From: Cucumis sativus
Lineage: Eukaryota; Streptophyta; Magnoliopsida; Cucurbitales; Cucurbitaceae
Direction of reading: 5' to 3'
NCBI RefSeq assembly: GCF_000004075.3
Contig: NC_026655.2
Span: 1,674,001 to 1,738,000 of the forward strand
Length of the DNA: 64,000 nucleotides
Numbering within the stretch: the first letter of the stretch is position 1; every line of letters starts with the position of its first letter. The notes beneath the pieces are model-generated. The model was not told the origin of the DNA and searched no databases. It saw only the letters and a program-made list of their open reading frames with translations. Below are positions 13,501 to 23,900 of this stretch, piece by piece. A program made the translations under genes and the position numbers.

Positions 13501-16500
13501 ACTTATCACCTACGAACATGTCTCTTAAGTCTCCAATAGTGAGTAAAGGAGAGGATAACCACGTCTCCTGACATGGTACTTTTGAGTCTCCTCTCAACTT
13601 CTTGAAATCTAGTCATTCACGATGTGCATGTTTTTCTTGACCTGAAGGCTGAGGATAGATCTCACAGGCGAGGGCAGACCAAGGCAGTCAACATATACAT
13701 TTTCTGTGCTAAGGTTTTCATTATGTTTACATAATATGTTTACAATTTTCCCCGAGAATTATATGAATGTTTTTGCTAATTATTTTATGTTACACAGGAT
13801 ACATCAGATGAGTCTCATTGGCAAAACTTGAACAAGAGTTTGCGCCGGATTACCTCGACCACTGATGGAAAATATGATGCAATTCAAGAAATAGCGGTGA
13901 ATATTGTTATATCTTTACATTATATGATGAATCATGTTTTATATATATGTTTTAAATTTCAGGTCATTGCTTCCTTTTTTTACCTTCACCTCGAGAAATT
14001 ATAATTTTCTGCTGAGATTTGCATTACATATCATATGAATAAAGGCAACTGTGTAGAAAGTGTGGCCAGTGGGTTGTTTTGTAAGATAAAGGCTCTTAGT
14101 GAACCTATTATTCAACAGTTATGTAGCTTCGTTGGTATTCTTGACATTTTTATATAAGTATTTTCACGGATGCCATCATTTGCAACTCTATTTTTTATTC
14201 TGCTTTCTTTTTGTGTCTTTCTTCTTTGTAATTATTCCAACGTGTTTATATATGCCACTTGGACGGTGTTTTCTTGACTCCCTTGGCTCTCTTCTGTTAT
14301 TTCCTTACCTTCAATTCAATCAAATGGTTTCAAAACTTTTTAAAAAAAATGTGAAGAAAAAAAGTGTAGAATATATCCCTTTTCTTGGTTTTGTTCATTT
14401 ATTATCTTTTAAGCATTCTGGTCATAAAGTCAAAACCTGCTATGAAATGTCATTTTATGACAATGGATAGGTAGAACACATTTCTTATCTAGAAGCATGT
14501 GGCAGAAGTGGTGCAAGTTCTGAGAGTGATATGAACTCAGCATGTATTGAACTCTGCTCGAAAGGAACGAGAGCTCAAGGCCATGTCTCTTTGGAGGTTG
14601 AAGTGAAAGATGAGTTGAATGCCAATATTGATTATCCATCTGATCAAAATGACGACATTGACAATACAACTCAAACTGAAACAGATCAAATAGCTATTAA
14701 GGTAATTTGTCAGAGTTAGAGGAAAAAGCATATACTTGCATGTTTCAGTGTCTAATATTCAACAAATTTATTTTGAATATTCAGTTTAGCTTCTGTTGCG
14801 GTGTTTGTGTTTCTGATATATCAATTTAAATATACTTATTATGACAGGATGAAATGTTATCTGTGCTCCTAAACAAAGATTTGCTCTCAATGGGAAAATC
14901 AGAAGAGAATGTTACCGAAGTTGACACCAGAAGTCCTGAAAGAGCTTCCAGCCCTCAAATGGATGAGCAATGTGGAGAGAGTGATCAAGCGCAGAAGGTA
15001 GAGCATTTATGAGAATTCTCAAGACATTTGTATTTCTAATCTTCAATGTCCGTGTGTTAATGGAATGCAGGAAGAGAATTTAGGCTCTGGTGCGTCAATG
15101 GTTCATAATGGTGAACCCCATCTGATCATTGAGCCTGAAAAAAATTCCCTGAATCATGTTCAGATTCTGCGGTTTGAGGTACTTTTGTAGTGTTTAATAA
15201 TGTTTATTTTGGATAACCTGGATGTTCTATTCAATAAGTAAAACTGCTCAAAATTTGTTCATGTTGATTACTCGGCTTAAAAATTTGTTGATATTTAACC
15301 ATAGAAATGCCTTTCCAAGGGAGGGGGAGCTGTGCTATGTTTCCTTAGAAGTTCCATTAAGAAAAGTTTCCTATTCCATAGGTTGGTTGATGAAGCCAGG
15401 TTGGGAGAAAATTAAACTTTAAAAAAATACTTCAAATCTATTCAGTAAAGAGTGCGGTTCAGCTTATATTCTGAGCCAAATTACAACTTAAGGCTACAAC
15501 AGTTACCACACGGTAACTTTACTAATGTTAAGAGAACATCAAAGAAGTGTACACGTGAGGGAATTCTAAAGAAAATAAAAGAGCCCGAAGCTACACACAA
15601 GCTACATTTTTGGTTCTTTTCTTCTCAAACGGGCCAAACTTAGCTGACAAAGACATTTCTATTTATGTTTGCATTTAGGAACTACCATTATGCTTGATTT
15701 CCTGAATTCTTATCTCGTAGTTTCTTTTCTTATTTAAAATAAAGTTCATTCTAGTCGTTGATTTGTATTGCTCTCTTCAATGTGGCCAATGTTCTGTTCA
15801 TGGTGTTGATCTTTCAATGTAAACTGAACATAGTTATGTCCTCAGGTAGATTCACCGTTCCATTTAACGGTTTGACAAGCTGTTAATTCAATCTATTAGC
15901 TGCTTCCCTTTTTTATTTTTGCTGCATTAGATATTGCTTAGACACCTGATAGCAAAATGATGTACCTTCATTTTCAGGTTAGTCAGTACACAGGAAGGGT
16001 CCACTTGTATGCATGCATTCCTGGGATAGACTTACGACCAAGGCCGCTGTTTCTGAATTTCCGACCAGAAGAAGTTGAATTGATGAACTGTTCTGTCGAT
16101 GATTGTCAAAAAACAGATTTCAATTTGGACACTACACTCTACAAACATGCTCTTCAAGAATTTCTAGGTGAATGGCGTAAGTTGAGACCCATTGAGCAAA
16201 GAAAGTTACATGGAAAGGCACTGCAGCTTCCTTTAGATATTGAGCTGTGCTACTTGAAGGAAAACATCAACCACAACGCTGCTGTATGTTGAATATAACT
16301 TTAGCACGATTTTTCCTAGTTCAAAATGTGTTCAATGTATGCCTACTCCCATCCATATAGTTTAGCCAGCTTAAATGCGCTGCTGCTTATATCGGTTATA
16401 AATATGTTCATCACATTCACGTGTAATCATTAATTATTTTTCATTCTTAATCTGTTTGTTTCCTTTTATTTGTTGACTTTTCTCCTGTAGAAGGAGATTT

Positions 16501-19500
16501 ATTGGAATACAAATATTTTATTCTATAAAAATTTTAGAGTTAATTTATCATTTATATTATTATCCATGGCTCTAGTGTACTTGTGATACAATGAGTATCA
16601 CAAGTAGTATATTGAGGTGCCTAATCCATAGCCCTTGATTTAATAGCTCTTATGGCCTTGTGATACTATGATTTGTTGGATTTTTTTTTTCTTATACGCT
16701 ATAGCTAACTAGTAAGTATCAATGTTTTAGTTAGGAATGGACGAGTCCATCTCTACAGTATCAACATTGACAATTGCATCTCTCTGTGCAGGGTGTGTTG
16801 AAGGGTAAAAGTTTGCGGCGCACAACACCACTTGATGACATTAGCCGACCATTACCATCTTCTGCCGTATGGAAACTGGTCCAATTAGGATGTGGCTTTG
16901 GGAAAAGGAAGAAGGAGTATGCTCAGGGTTGGACACTGACAGAGGAACCTCTTTGTAAACTGTGTCAAACACCATGCCAGTAAGTTCATTTCTTTGTTTT
17001 TGTAAGTCTTAAATTCTTTGATCAAACGTGATTTGTTTCCTCGACTTACAGGGGCATCAATGCAAAGGCACCTGAATATTTGGAAGATCTTTTCTGTAAT
17101 CTTGGATGTTATGAAGAATACCGTGTTAGGATTAGTACCACATCCCTCCGTCGGGTGAGAGTATCAATTATTCACGTTTTTTCCATCAATATTATACATT
17201 TTAAGTTATGCATGTAGTAGTGTAGTAGAATGTCGGTTGGCATGCTGATCAAATGTAAGACAAGTGTTTGTGCAAATTGCAAGTCGCATGTATTGAAGCC
17301 TGACAACACCTCGGGCCTCTGCTGTACCAACATGCACAAGAACCCTCTTGCTAGGTCATCTGACTTATAATAACTAACAACATATATGATACGAATTATT
17401 TCTTTTCTTTTCCTTTTTTTTAAATCTTGTTAAACTTTCCAAGTGATAATTTGGCGAGCCATTTTTTTAAATCTTGAATTGAGGCTTGACAGCAGATTGC
17501 ACTTAAAAAATGATGATTTCTAGTTTACTGAAGCATTTCTGAAAATTTTCTTTTCAACGAATTGGAGTGACAAAGGGAAGTGGGTCATAATTTTTTGAAG
17601 TCCAACTTTCATCATGAGTTTTTTTTTTTTTTTTCAATTCTGAATATTCTCAATCATGCTCCTATCGGCATTTTTTTTTTAAAAGTAGATACATGTAAAG
17701 TGGGAGTATATAGTTTATAATTTACCATCTGTTTGCCATTTTCTTTATATTTTTATGATTATTGTTTGACTATATCTGCTATTAAATGCTTGAAATACCA
17801 GGAATTGTTTCAAATGGAGCATGGTGTCTGCTCAAATTGTCGTTTGGACTGTCATAAGCTCGTAAAGCACATACAGCCATTGACCTTGGACATGCGGCGC
17901 GATTATATTGAGAAAGTAGCACCTAATTTGGCAAGCCGGAAAAAATTGTAAGTCTTCCAATTAATTGAATTGTTGATGTTGGTTTGCATAGGCGAGGTTG
18001 GCAAGATATATTTATTTTTTCTGTTTAATCGTTGGTTTTTGGATGTTTTTCTTATGGTTTTTAGATGTTTTATATGTCATCTTTTGGATATTCTTTTTCC
18101 TTGTATTTTGAGCTTAGTCTCGTTTTATCAATGAAGTGTTAGGTTTCCTTTTTTTTAAAACAAAAAAAAGGCCAGATTGCCATTATATGCTTTCCTTTTT
18201 CTTGTCAATACATGAGCAAATATGTTTGTGTTCGGTAAATTGTGAATGCTTACAGTTTCAAGTAATTAGGTAGACGTGTTTGCAGTAAACAAGGACTGGT
18301 TCCTATTTTCTGAGTTCTGAAATTATCTCTTCTCGTTTTGAAGGCTCGAGAAGATTGTTAACAATCCAACTGAGGGCAACGCGTGGCATGCTGACCACAT
18401 TGTTCCTGTTTACCGAGGTGGAGGTATGGAACATTCAACCTAAAAATTTATGTGTTAGATATGGTATATGCGCTTCTATTTTAAGTTTAAAAGTTATACG
18501 GCCAATTTAATTCCCAACATGCTCATCTCTAAGCTTACCGATTAAATATCTCAATATCAGTAGACAAAGTGACCAGAACATTATTGATAATTATATTCTG
18601 AGAGGGTCCAAATGCCTCTTCTAACCTCAGCTCTATGATTTAATATAATCCATGGATATTTGCAGTTTAACAACTAAGAGCGAGATACCCATGTCTACAT
18701 ATCGTAGTGGCATTTCTAGAATTGAAATGCATGTGGAGAAACAAGAGGTGTTGATACTACTGTGGACTCAAGTGAGACTAAAGAGGTGAAGGCAAAGAGA
18801 AACAAGAAGATGTATGTTTTAGGATACCTCCTAACAAGAATACCCAAGACCACAAAGAACAAAGAAAGACCACTAAAAAATAGATTATATTGCAATATCA
18901 ATGAAGAAACTACGATATACCATAGCCTTTCAACCTCTCAAAAGGTTTCCCTCTCCCAATATTTCTCATACAAAATTACTACCAAATTCTTCACTGCCTT
19001 TCTCTCGATTCACTCCCACTATTTATAACTAAAATCCCTTACAACCTTACTATCTAATTACTAATATGCCCCTAATGATCCAGTTATTGTAATTAGAATG
19101 AAAAATATTATTTTGAAGTCGTTCCTTAGAAGAGTACATAGATTGAGTTTTGAACTTTTAAGGACGAGAATTCAACTCATAGATCATAACTCCTAATCAC
19201 TAACTGTCCCTCTTCCTCACGAACATTGTTTTTGGGCCCCCAGAAGTTTTATTGCCGTGCTCTGGACTATCTTGATCGCCTACCTTGTGTTTCGAGCCCA
19301 GGAATAATTTCAGGATGCTATAGTTTTACAATGACCAAACCATTTGAATCACCAAATAGTTTGCAATAATCTAGCTTTCTATTTGGTCGTTTACTAGAAA
19401 CTGAATTCATGTTGACTGATTAACCTGGGATATGTTTGCCGCTAAAGGTGAATGCAGGCTAGAGAATATGAGAACCCTTTGTGTGGCATGCCATTTTGAT

Positions 19501-19884
19501 GTTACTGCTGAACAACGTGCGGAACGACGATTAGTTCGGCTCAAAGCTAAGAAACAACTTAAAGATGCTATCATCGATATCAAGAAAGGTGGAAATACTG
19601 GAAGGATAGATACGGACATTCAGGTTTGTGCTTGTATAAGTTGTCGACATAGTTTAGTTCCAACAAAATTTACCTTATCAAATTAAAGAGGTAATATCTT
19701 ATCTTATAAACTAACTGATTAGTCTGGAAACAAATTACAGAAGCAAGTGCATGATGAGCAAGAGAGTGTAATTGATGATCAGCTAATCTTAGTGAAGGTT
19801 CCTGGAAGTGCTTACTCCAAAGACGACTGCTTAGTCAATAATAATAATAATATAGAGGGACCTGGAGAATCCACAGGAGCTTAG
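4546..19884 (+). CDS. ZRANB3: SNF2-family annealing helicase with C-terminal HNH endonuclease (ZRANB3-like), 24 exons
   Basis: Exons: 4546-4887, 5282-5641, 6957-7092, 7898-8073, 8657-8730, 8890-8925, 9035-9125, 10035-10094, 10474-10660, 11235-11428, 11895-11996, 13175-13285, 13648-13713, 13798-13896, 14471-14701, 14848-14997, 15071-15178, 15978-16283, 16792-16979, 17052-17154, 17802-17947, 18344-18423, 19448-19623, 19741-19884. They sum to 1,222 codons in frame (1,221 residues), close to the roughly 1,190 of the Arabidopsis SNF2-HNH protein. Walker A DEMGLGKT ends near residue 232, DESH is at 322-325, SGTP at 356-359, ITAGGVGLD at 594-602, and motif VI AEDRSHRRGQ starts at 624. Residues 842-943 contain YTGRVHLY, resembling the HARP-like substrate-recognition region. 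Paired cysteines (CKLCQTPC, CSNCRLDC) precede an HNH site with H1106, N1121 and H1130. Animal ZRANB3 anneals RPA-coated strands and cuts at forks; the same nuclear role is inferred here. No RanBP2-type finger is visible. Intron 6 uses a GC donor. Confidence 0.93.
6505..6653 (+). mobile_element. Au-type SINE, 5'-truncated, in intron 2 of the ZRANB3-like gene
   Basis: From about 6505 the sequence follows the angiosperm Au SINE: a tRNA B-box-like gagttcgagcc, then atggtggccacctac, ccttgacaaccaaatgta, tgtgagaatggttgg and a 3' end at cacggatat. The tRNA A-box end is missing or too diverged to see. Many substitutions suggest an old copy. Recognition is by recall of the family consensus, not a search. 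Confidence 0.75.
7437..7535. repeat. 33-bp tandem repeat, three copies, in intron 3 of the ZRANB3-like gene
   Basis: The unit aattttaggtaccatttatt recurs with ggtacc at 7446, 7479 and 7512, an exact period of 33. Each copy keeps the ggtacc hexamer. It translates to a repetitive shadow frame that is not a gene. Confidence 0.9.
8278..8560 (+). mobile_element. LINE ORF2 C-terminal (zf-RVT region) fragment in intron 4
   Basis: Within intron 4 of the ZRANB3-like gene a plus-strand frame contains IIWNLWGERNSRVFRG, the hallmark end of the zinc-binding region after the reverse transcriptase of plant LINEs. It is followed in another frame by SFWAS-like residues, also typical of that C-terminus. Only this terminal piece survives, with a frame shift. 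No clear target-site duplication was found. Confidence 0.75.
9225..9513 (+). mobile_element. 5'-truncated LINE insertion with 15-bp target-site duplication
   Basis: A 259-bp insert (9240-9498) in intron 7 of the ZRANB3-like gene is flanked by perfect copies of agagggaaaggagga at 9225-9239 and 9499-9513. Its first part reads in frame as SRIFEDRYNSF...FCNYSLSMIF and a stop, the extreme C-terminus of a plant LINE ORF2. A typical LINE 3' untranslated region follows (gttatatgaatatacttgtttcttat) with a poly-A of about 13. Poly-A plus duplication is the signature of target-primed reverse transcription. Perfect flanks suggest a fairly recent insertion. Confidence 0.92.
16578..16606. repeat. Perfect 12-bp inverted repeat in intron 18
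   Basis: tacttgtgatac, a 5-base loop (aatga) and gtatcacaagta form a perfect hairpin. A third half-copy (cttgtgatac) occurs near 16656-16665. Possibly the centre or end of a decayed small transposon; no larger boundary was identified. Confidence 0.7.
17990..18172 (+). mobile_element. LINE-like 3' tail in intron 21
   Basis: The segment ending ttgtattttgagcttagtct, gttttatcaatgaagtg and then oligo-T and A-rich runs (to about 18172) has the make-up of plant LINE 3' untranslated tails. No coding part or target-site duplication is visible. It sits in intron 21 of the ZRANB3-like gene. Confidence 0.45.
18745..19070 (-). mobile_element. Possible solo-LTR remnant in intron 22
   Basis: Read on the minus strand, about 300 bases show a TATA box (ttataaatagtgggagtg), then purine-rich leader-like sequence and a downstream ttgatattgcaatataatc stretch. 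This is the layout of a Ty1/copia-like LTR with promoter and R region. No paired LTR, primer-binding site or clean TG...CA borders with duplication were found, so this is tentative. Confidence 0.35.
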
Positions 19885-20978
19885 AGAACAAACTTCCTGT
19901 AGTTCACATTCTTCAAGCACTTCTCATCACTCCACATTGTTGTATATTAATCATCCATAGATTGGTTTTGTAATTTATATGTATTTTGCAGTCACAGATT
20001 TGGCGGCTCAATCCCAGCTGCAACAAAAAAGATCAGTCCCGGCTAATTGCATTCGTTGGACTTCACTGGCAAGAAAATAAGTGCTGTGACCACATGCATG
20101 ATCCAATTTTGTTGCTCAATCACGATGATCATACCCATTGTTTGAACTTGCAACTTAATGATGTTGCTTGTTCCACTTGTAGTTTTGTAACGAATGCTTT
20201 TGTAACTTAGACCCATCATTCAATTTTTTTTTTTTTTTTTTAAGAAATGTTAAATTAGAATGAAAATTGAATATAAATTTAAAAAACAAAGACAAAATCA
20301 TTATAAAAATAGAACTTCAATTTTTTTGACAAAAATGTTTCATGTTCAGTAATTTTACAGACAAGTGAATTATTAGCATATATAAAAACACTAATTCAAT
20401 GTACACGACAAACAAGTGTCATCAAAGCACAACTCAACTAGCATTCAATTGAGCTGCTCATCATGAGATTTGTTGTCCGAATCCCTCAATTCCAATTGTA
20501 CTATAACAAGATCCAAACAAGTGCTTTTTCAGCATATGATCTGATGTTCAAAGTAAATTAAAGAAAATAATACAAACATTTTTTTCTTTTCATGTCGAGT
20601 AGTAAAGCTGGAAAACTTATTTCTTCGTATTAATGATGGCCTATAAACTTTTGAATTTGTTGGTATAATTAACTGTCTTCAAAGTTGTTGTAATCTGTTA
20701 GCTGTTCCTTGATTACATTCACATCATGGCTTGAAAGCAAAGGCTGAAACAAATATAAGATCTGAGATTAGACATCAATGGACAGTATAAGGTTATTAAT
20801 CTTTGATTTTTTGAAAAGTACTTCTAAATTTTAGCTGATTTTTTTGTATACTTTAACAAAGAAAATTTTGTTTTTGGAAACAAACTTGATATATAATGTA
20901 GCTGAAAATTATGTACAAATTTGTGGTTAAGATTAATTAATCACAAACCAAGTAAATCCCACATAAAGCCTTCTCAAT
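19885..20978. other. Intergenic space between convergent 3' ends
   Basis: Holds the 3' untranslated regions of the ZRANB3-like gene (plus) and the SCAPER homologue (minus). An oligo-T run lies at about 20226-20243. The 74-codon ORF near 19986-20210 lacks recognisable features and lies in the probable 3' untranslated region, so it is not called. Confidence 0.7.
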
Positions 20979-23900
20979 TTATCCATCAACAGCAGTGGAA
21001 ATGTCAGCTGAAAAGAACTGCTCTGCTCTATCAAGAAAACTGCTAGGGAATCTATAATGCAACATCACAGATGCAACTTCCATTGCTGGTTGATTGTGCT
21101 TCAAAGTTATTTCATCAGATGCTTTAGCTGATCTGTTATCTCTTTGGTTTCTTGTTTTGTTATTCCTATTGCTATTTCCTGAGGAAACTCCTCCAGGTCT
21201 TCCTAAGGAAGTTCTTGTGATTCTGCTGACATTGCGGGTGGCTCTAATGATACCGTCTGTTTGAGGTTTTCTAGACTCGAAACCATTTGGGTTAGACTCA
21301 TTAGATTCCTCGTTCTCTTGTGTTGAAGTCGATGGTAAAGCTGGTACTAGTAGATTATTTTTGCAGGATCTCAATAATGAAAGCAGCATATCTATACTTA
21401 GCTCTTGTTGAACAACGGACTTATTTTGTTCACACCCATAACAGGCAGCAACCAAGGTACTAGCCAACACTGGCATCAATTCAGGGTCGCTGAAGAACAC
21501 AAACGGCAAGTCGCACACCTAAGCACATAAATATCATGCGTCATTTTCATCAAAATGTGAAACTCGGGTTGGGATCTGTATGGTAGTGTACTAACCTTGT
21601 GGAGTATGGTTGGACTCTTTCCCCAGCGAAGGACTTCTTGATTCCCAGGATGGAACAAAGCAAAATGCCCAAGAATCGATAGAGATTCGAGAAGCAGAAG
21701 ACCTATCTGAGGATGAGATCAAGCAGGTTTGAAAGCTTAAAACTAAACAGTAACACAAAATGGTGCAAATAAATTTAATAGGGATAAAATATTAAGGCAA
21801 AGTATAAAATTGACTTCAATGAATATATATAAATATATGAGCCATGAACATAGACTGTGGCTACTAATCACCAGACCATATTTCTTAAGTGATTCTCTAG
21901 ACTAGAGTTTTTCCTAGTTCCTTCCACTATCGTGGGTAACTGCATGTCTCCAGAAAGAAAAGTACGGATAATTTTGGACAAGCTTAGCAGAAAAGGAGGT
22001 TTGCTCCAAATGAATTTCCTGGATCTGTGCTTCCATTTCAAACACCACATCCTGTCGGCCAGGGGAGTATTTCTTTTGCCTTTACACAAAGCCATTCTTG
22101 TTAAACGTTGGAGATTTTCATTGGAAATTATAGCTTTGAGGGGAAATACTTGCTAGAAGCTCCTGCACATATATTCCCAAGTACAGCGTGAAGTTGGACG
22201 AGTGGTTGAGTTCAACTGTTAGAATTTTGTTCTAGGAGGATATAAACTGCTACAAGCTTCCTTACTGTTGGAATTCCTAATAGTGCACAGAATTGTCAAG
22301 TCCAATGACTTCTTTGTTAACCAATGTCAGTTTGAGCAACACCACTAATGGGTTGACTCTTAACATCGTATCATTGAAACGTACAACTATGACTAGACGT
22401 TCACTTTTGTAGTCAAATATTCAATTAGTCCGTGCAAAAATTATGGGCCAATTTCTGTTTCAAGACTCAAGTGTGCTAGTACGTATGGAAAAAGCATGTT
22501 TCCTACACTTAAACAGTAGTTAACGCTTGCATGTAAAATATAGCAAATATAAATTACCGGATCGCTGGGAGCTGCCCACTTGCTTGAGCAGTGCGAGAGA
22601 AGGAAACTCATTAAATGGAAAAACTCCATTTTCAGGTCTGGTCTAGCCTGAAAGAAGATAAGCAACTCCTAGTCAGCTTGGAGTTAGAGATCTAGTAGTT
22701 AATATCTCTTTCCATGAAGATTTAATTCATATCTAAGAATCAAATTCTAGAATCCACTTTCGAACTAAGTTTGAGAGATTGAAAATAGACATAGACAAAG
22801 TTCCACTTGAAATAATGCCAACTTACTAGCACTCGCTGCATAAATTTAAGATCCAAGAAGGCTAGATTATTTAACACCTTCAGCACACCAGTAGCAACAT
22901 CTTCAAAGTTAGACGGAAGGATATATGAGGCCTGAAACATAATAAAGGTATTTCAAAATTGAAAACATGAACGAGCAGCTACTAAAACTTTCCAAATATA
23001 GATCCTTCATGTGATTAAGACAATAACTGACATAGCATATAAAATGGAGAAACCAAAAAAAACTTATAAATTGTTTAGGAAAGGAAAAAAAGAGAGAGAA
23101 AGCGCTTTTTTTTTTTTTTTTTTTTTAAGAATGATGAATGAAATATCCAAAAAGTAATACAAGGAAAGACCCAAATGGGAGAAAACCAAATTACATACAA
23201 AAGCAAACCCCAAAAAAGAGAAAGATACACTAGAGGAGATCAAGGGAAAAAGTAACAGATGTACAAGATAATCAATAAAAGATTAATCAAATACACACTG
23301 GAACCAAAAACAAAGTGTCACAAAGATCCTTGATGAAGGCACGACAATAATGTTAAAAGGAACACTTCAAGAAGCCCAATTTTGATGAATGGGAACAATC
23401 TGTACATATATCAATCTGTTTTGCTAAAACAGTAGTCTATCAGGAAAAGTTGCACTGAAGGTGCTTAGATTAAGCTATATCTAAAAAATGGATTTTAAAC
23501 ATATATGACAGAAATCAATCAATAATGCTAAACATCAAACCAAGAAAATTATAAAAGTTAATAATATTAAACACCAAACTGAAAATAATAAATTTCATAA
23601 TGATTATGTTACAATATTCACGATAATCACCAAAAAGAGAATGAGGCAACATGAGCATGAAGAAACCATGGCTTTCAGTCTGCATGGCTGGAAGAAATTG
23701 AACACTAAAATTTCTAAAAATAGAAACATCGGTCAACATGTACATTACGTGTTAAAGCCATACAAATTAGTTCAGAGATATAAATATGATGCATGTGACA
23801 ATTTAACTTACCTGTTCGGATGATAATCTATTGTTTGCTTGCAACAATACAGCTGTTAGTAAAGACAGGAGACCAACAATTCCAGTATCAGATATAGCAG

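Noticed and set aside
14099-14470. Long plus-strand ORF (and its counterpart at 41646-41996)
   Set aside because: It is intron 14 sequence of the ZRANB3-like gene, and the second is the same intron in the duplicated fragment; the resemblance of the two proteins only reflects the DNA duplication.
19986-20210. 74-codon plus-strand ORF just after the helicase gene
   Set aside because: It lies in the probable 3' untranslated region and has no domain; its Cys/His content shows no finger spacing.
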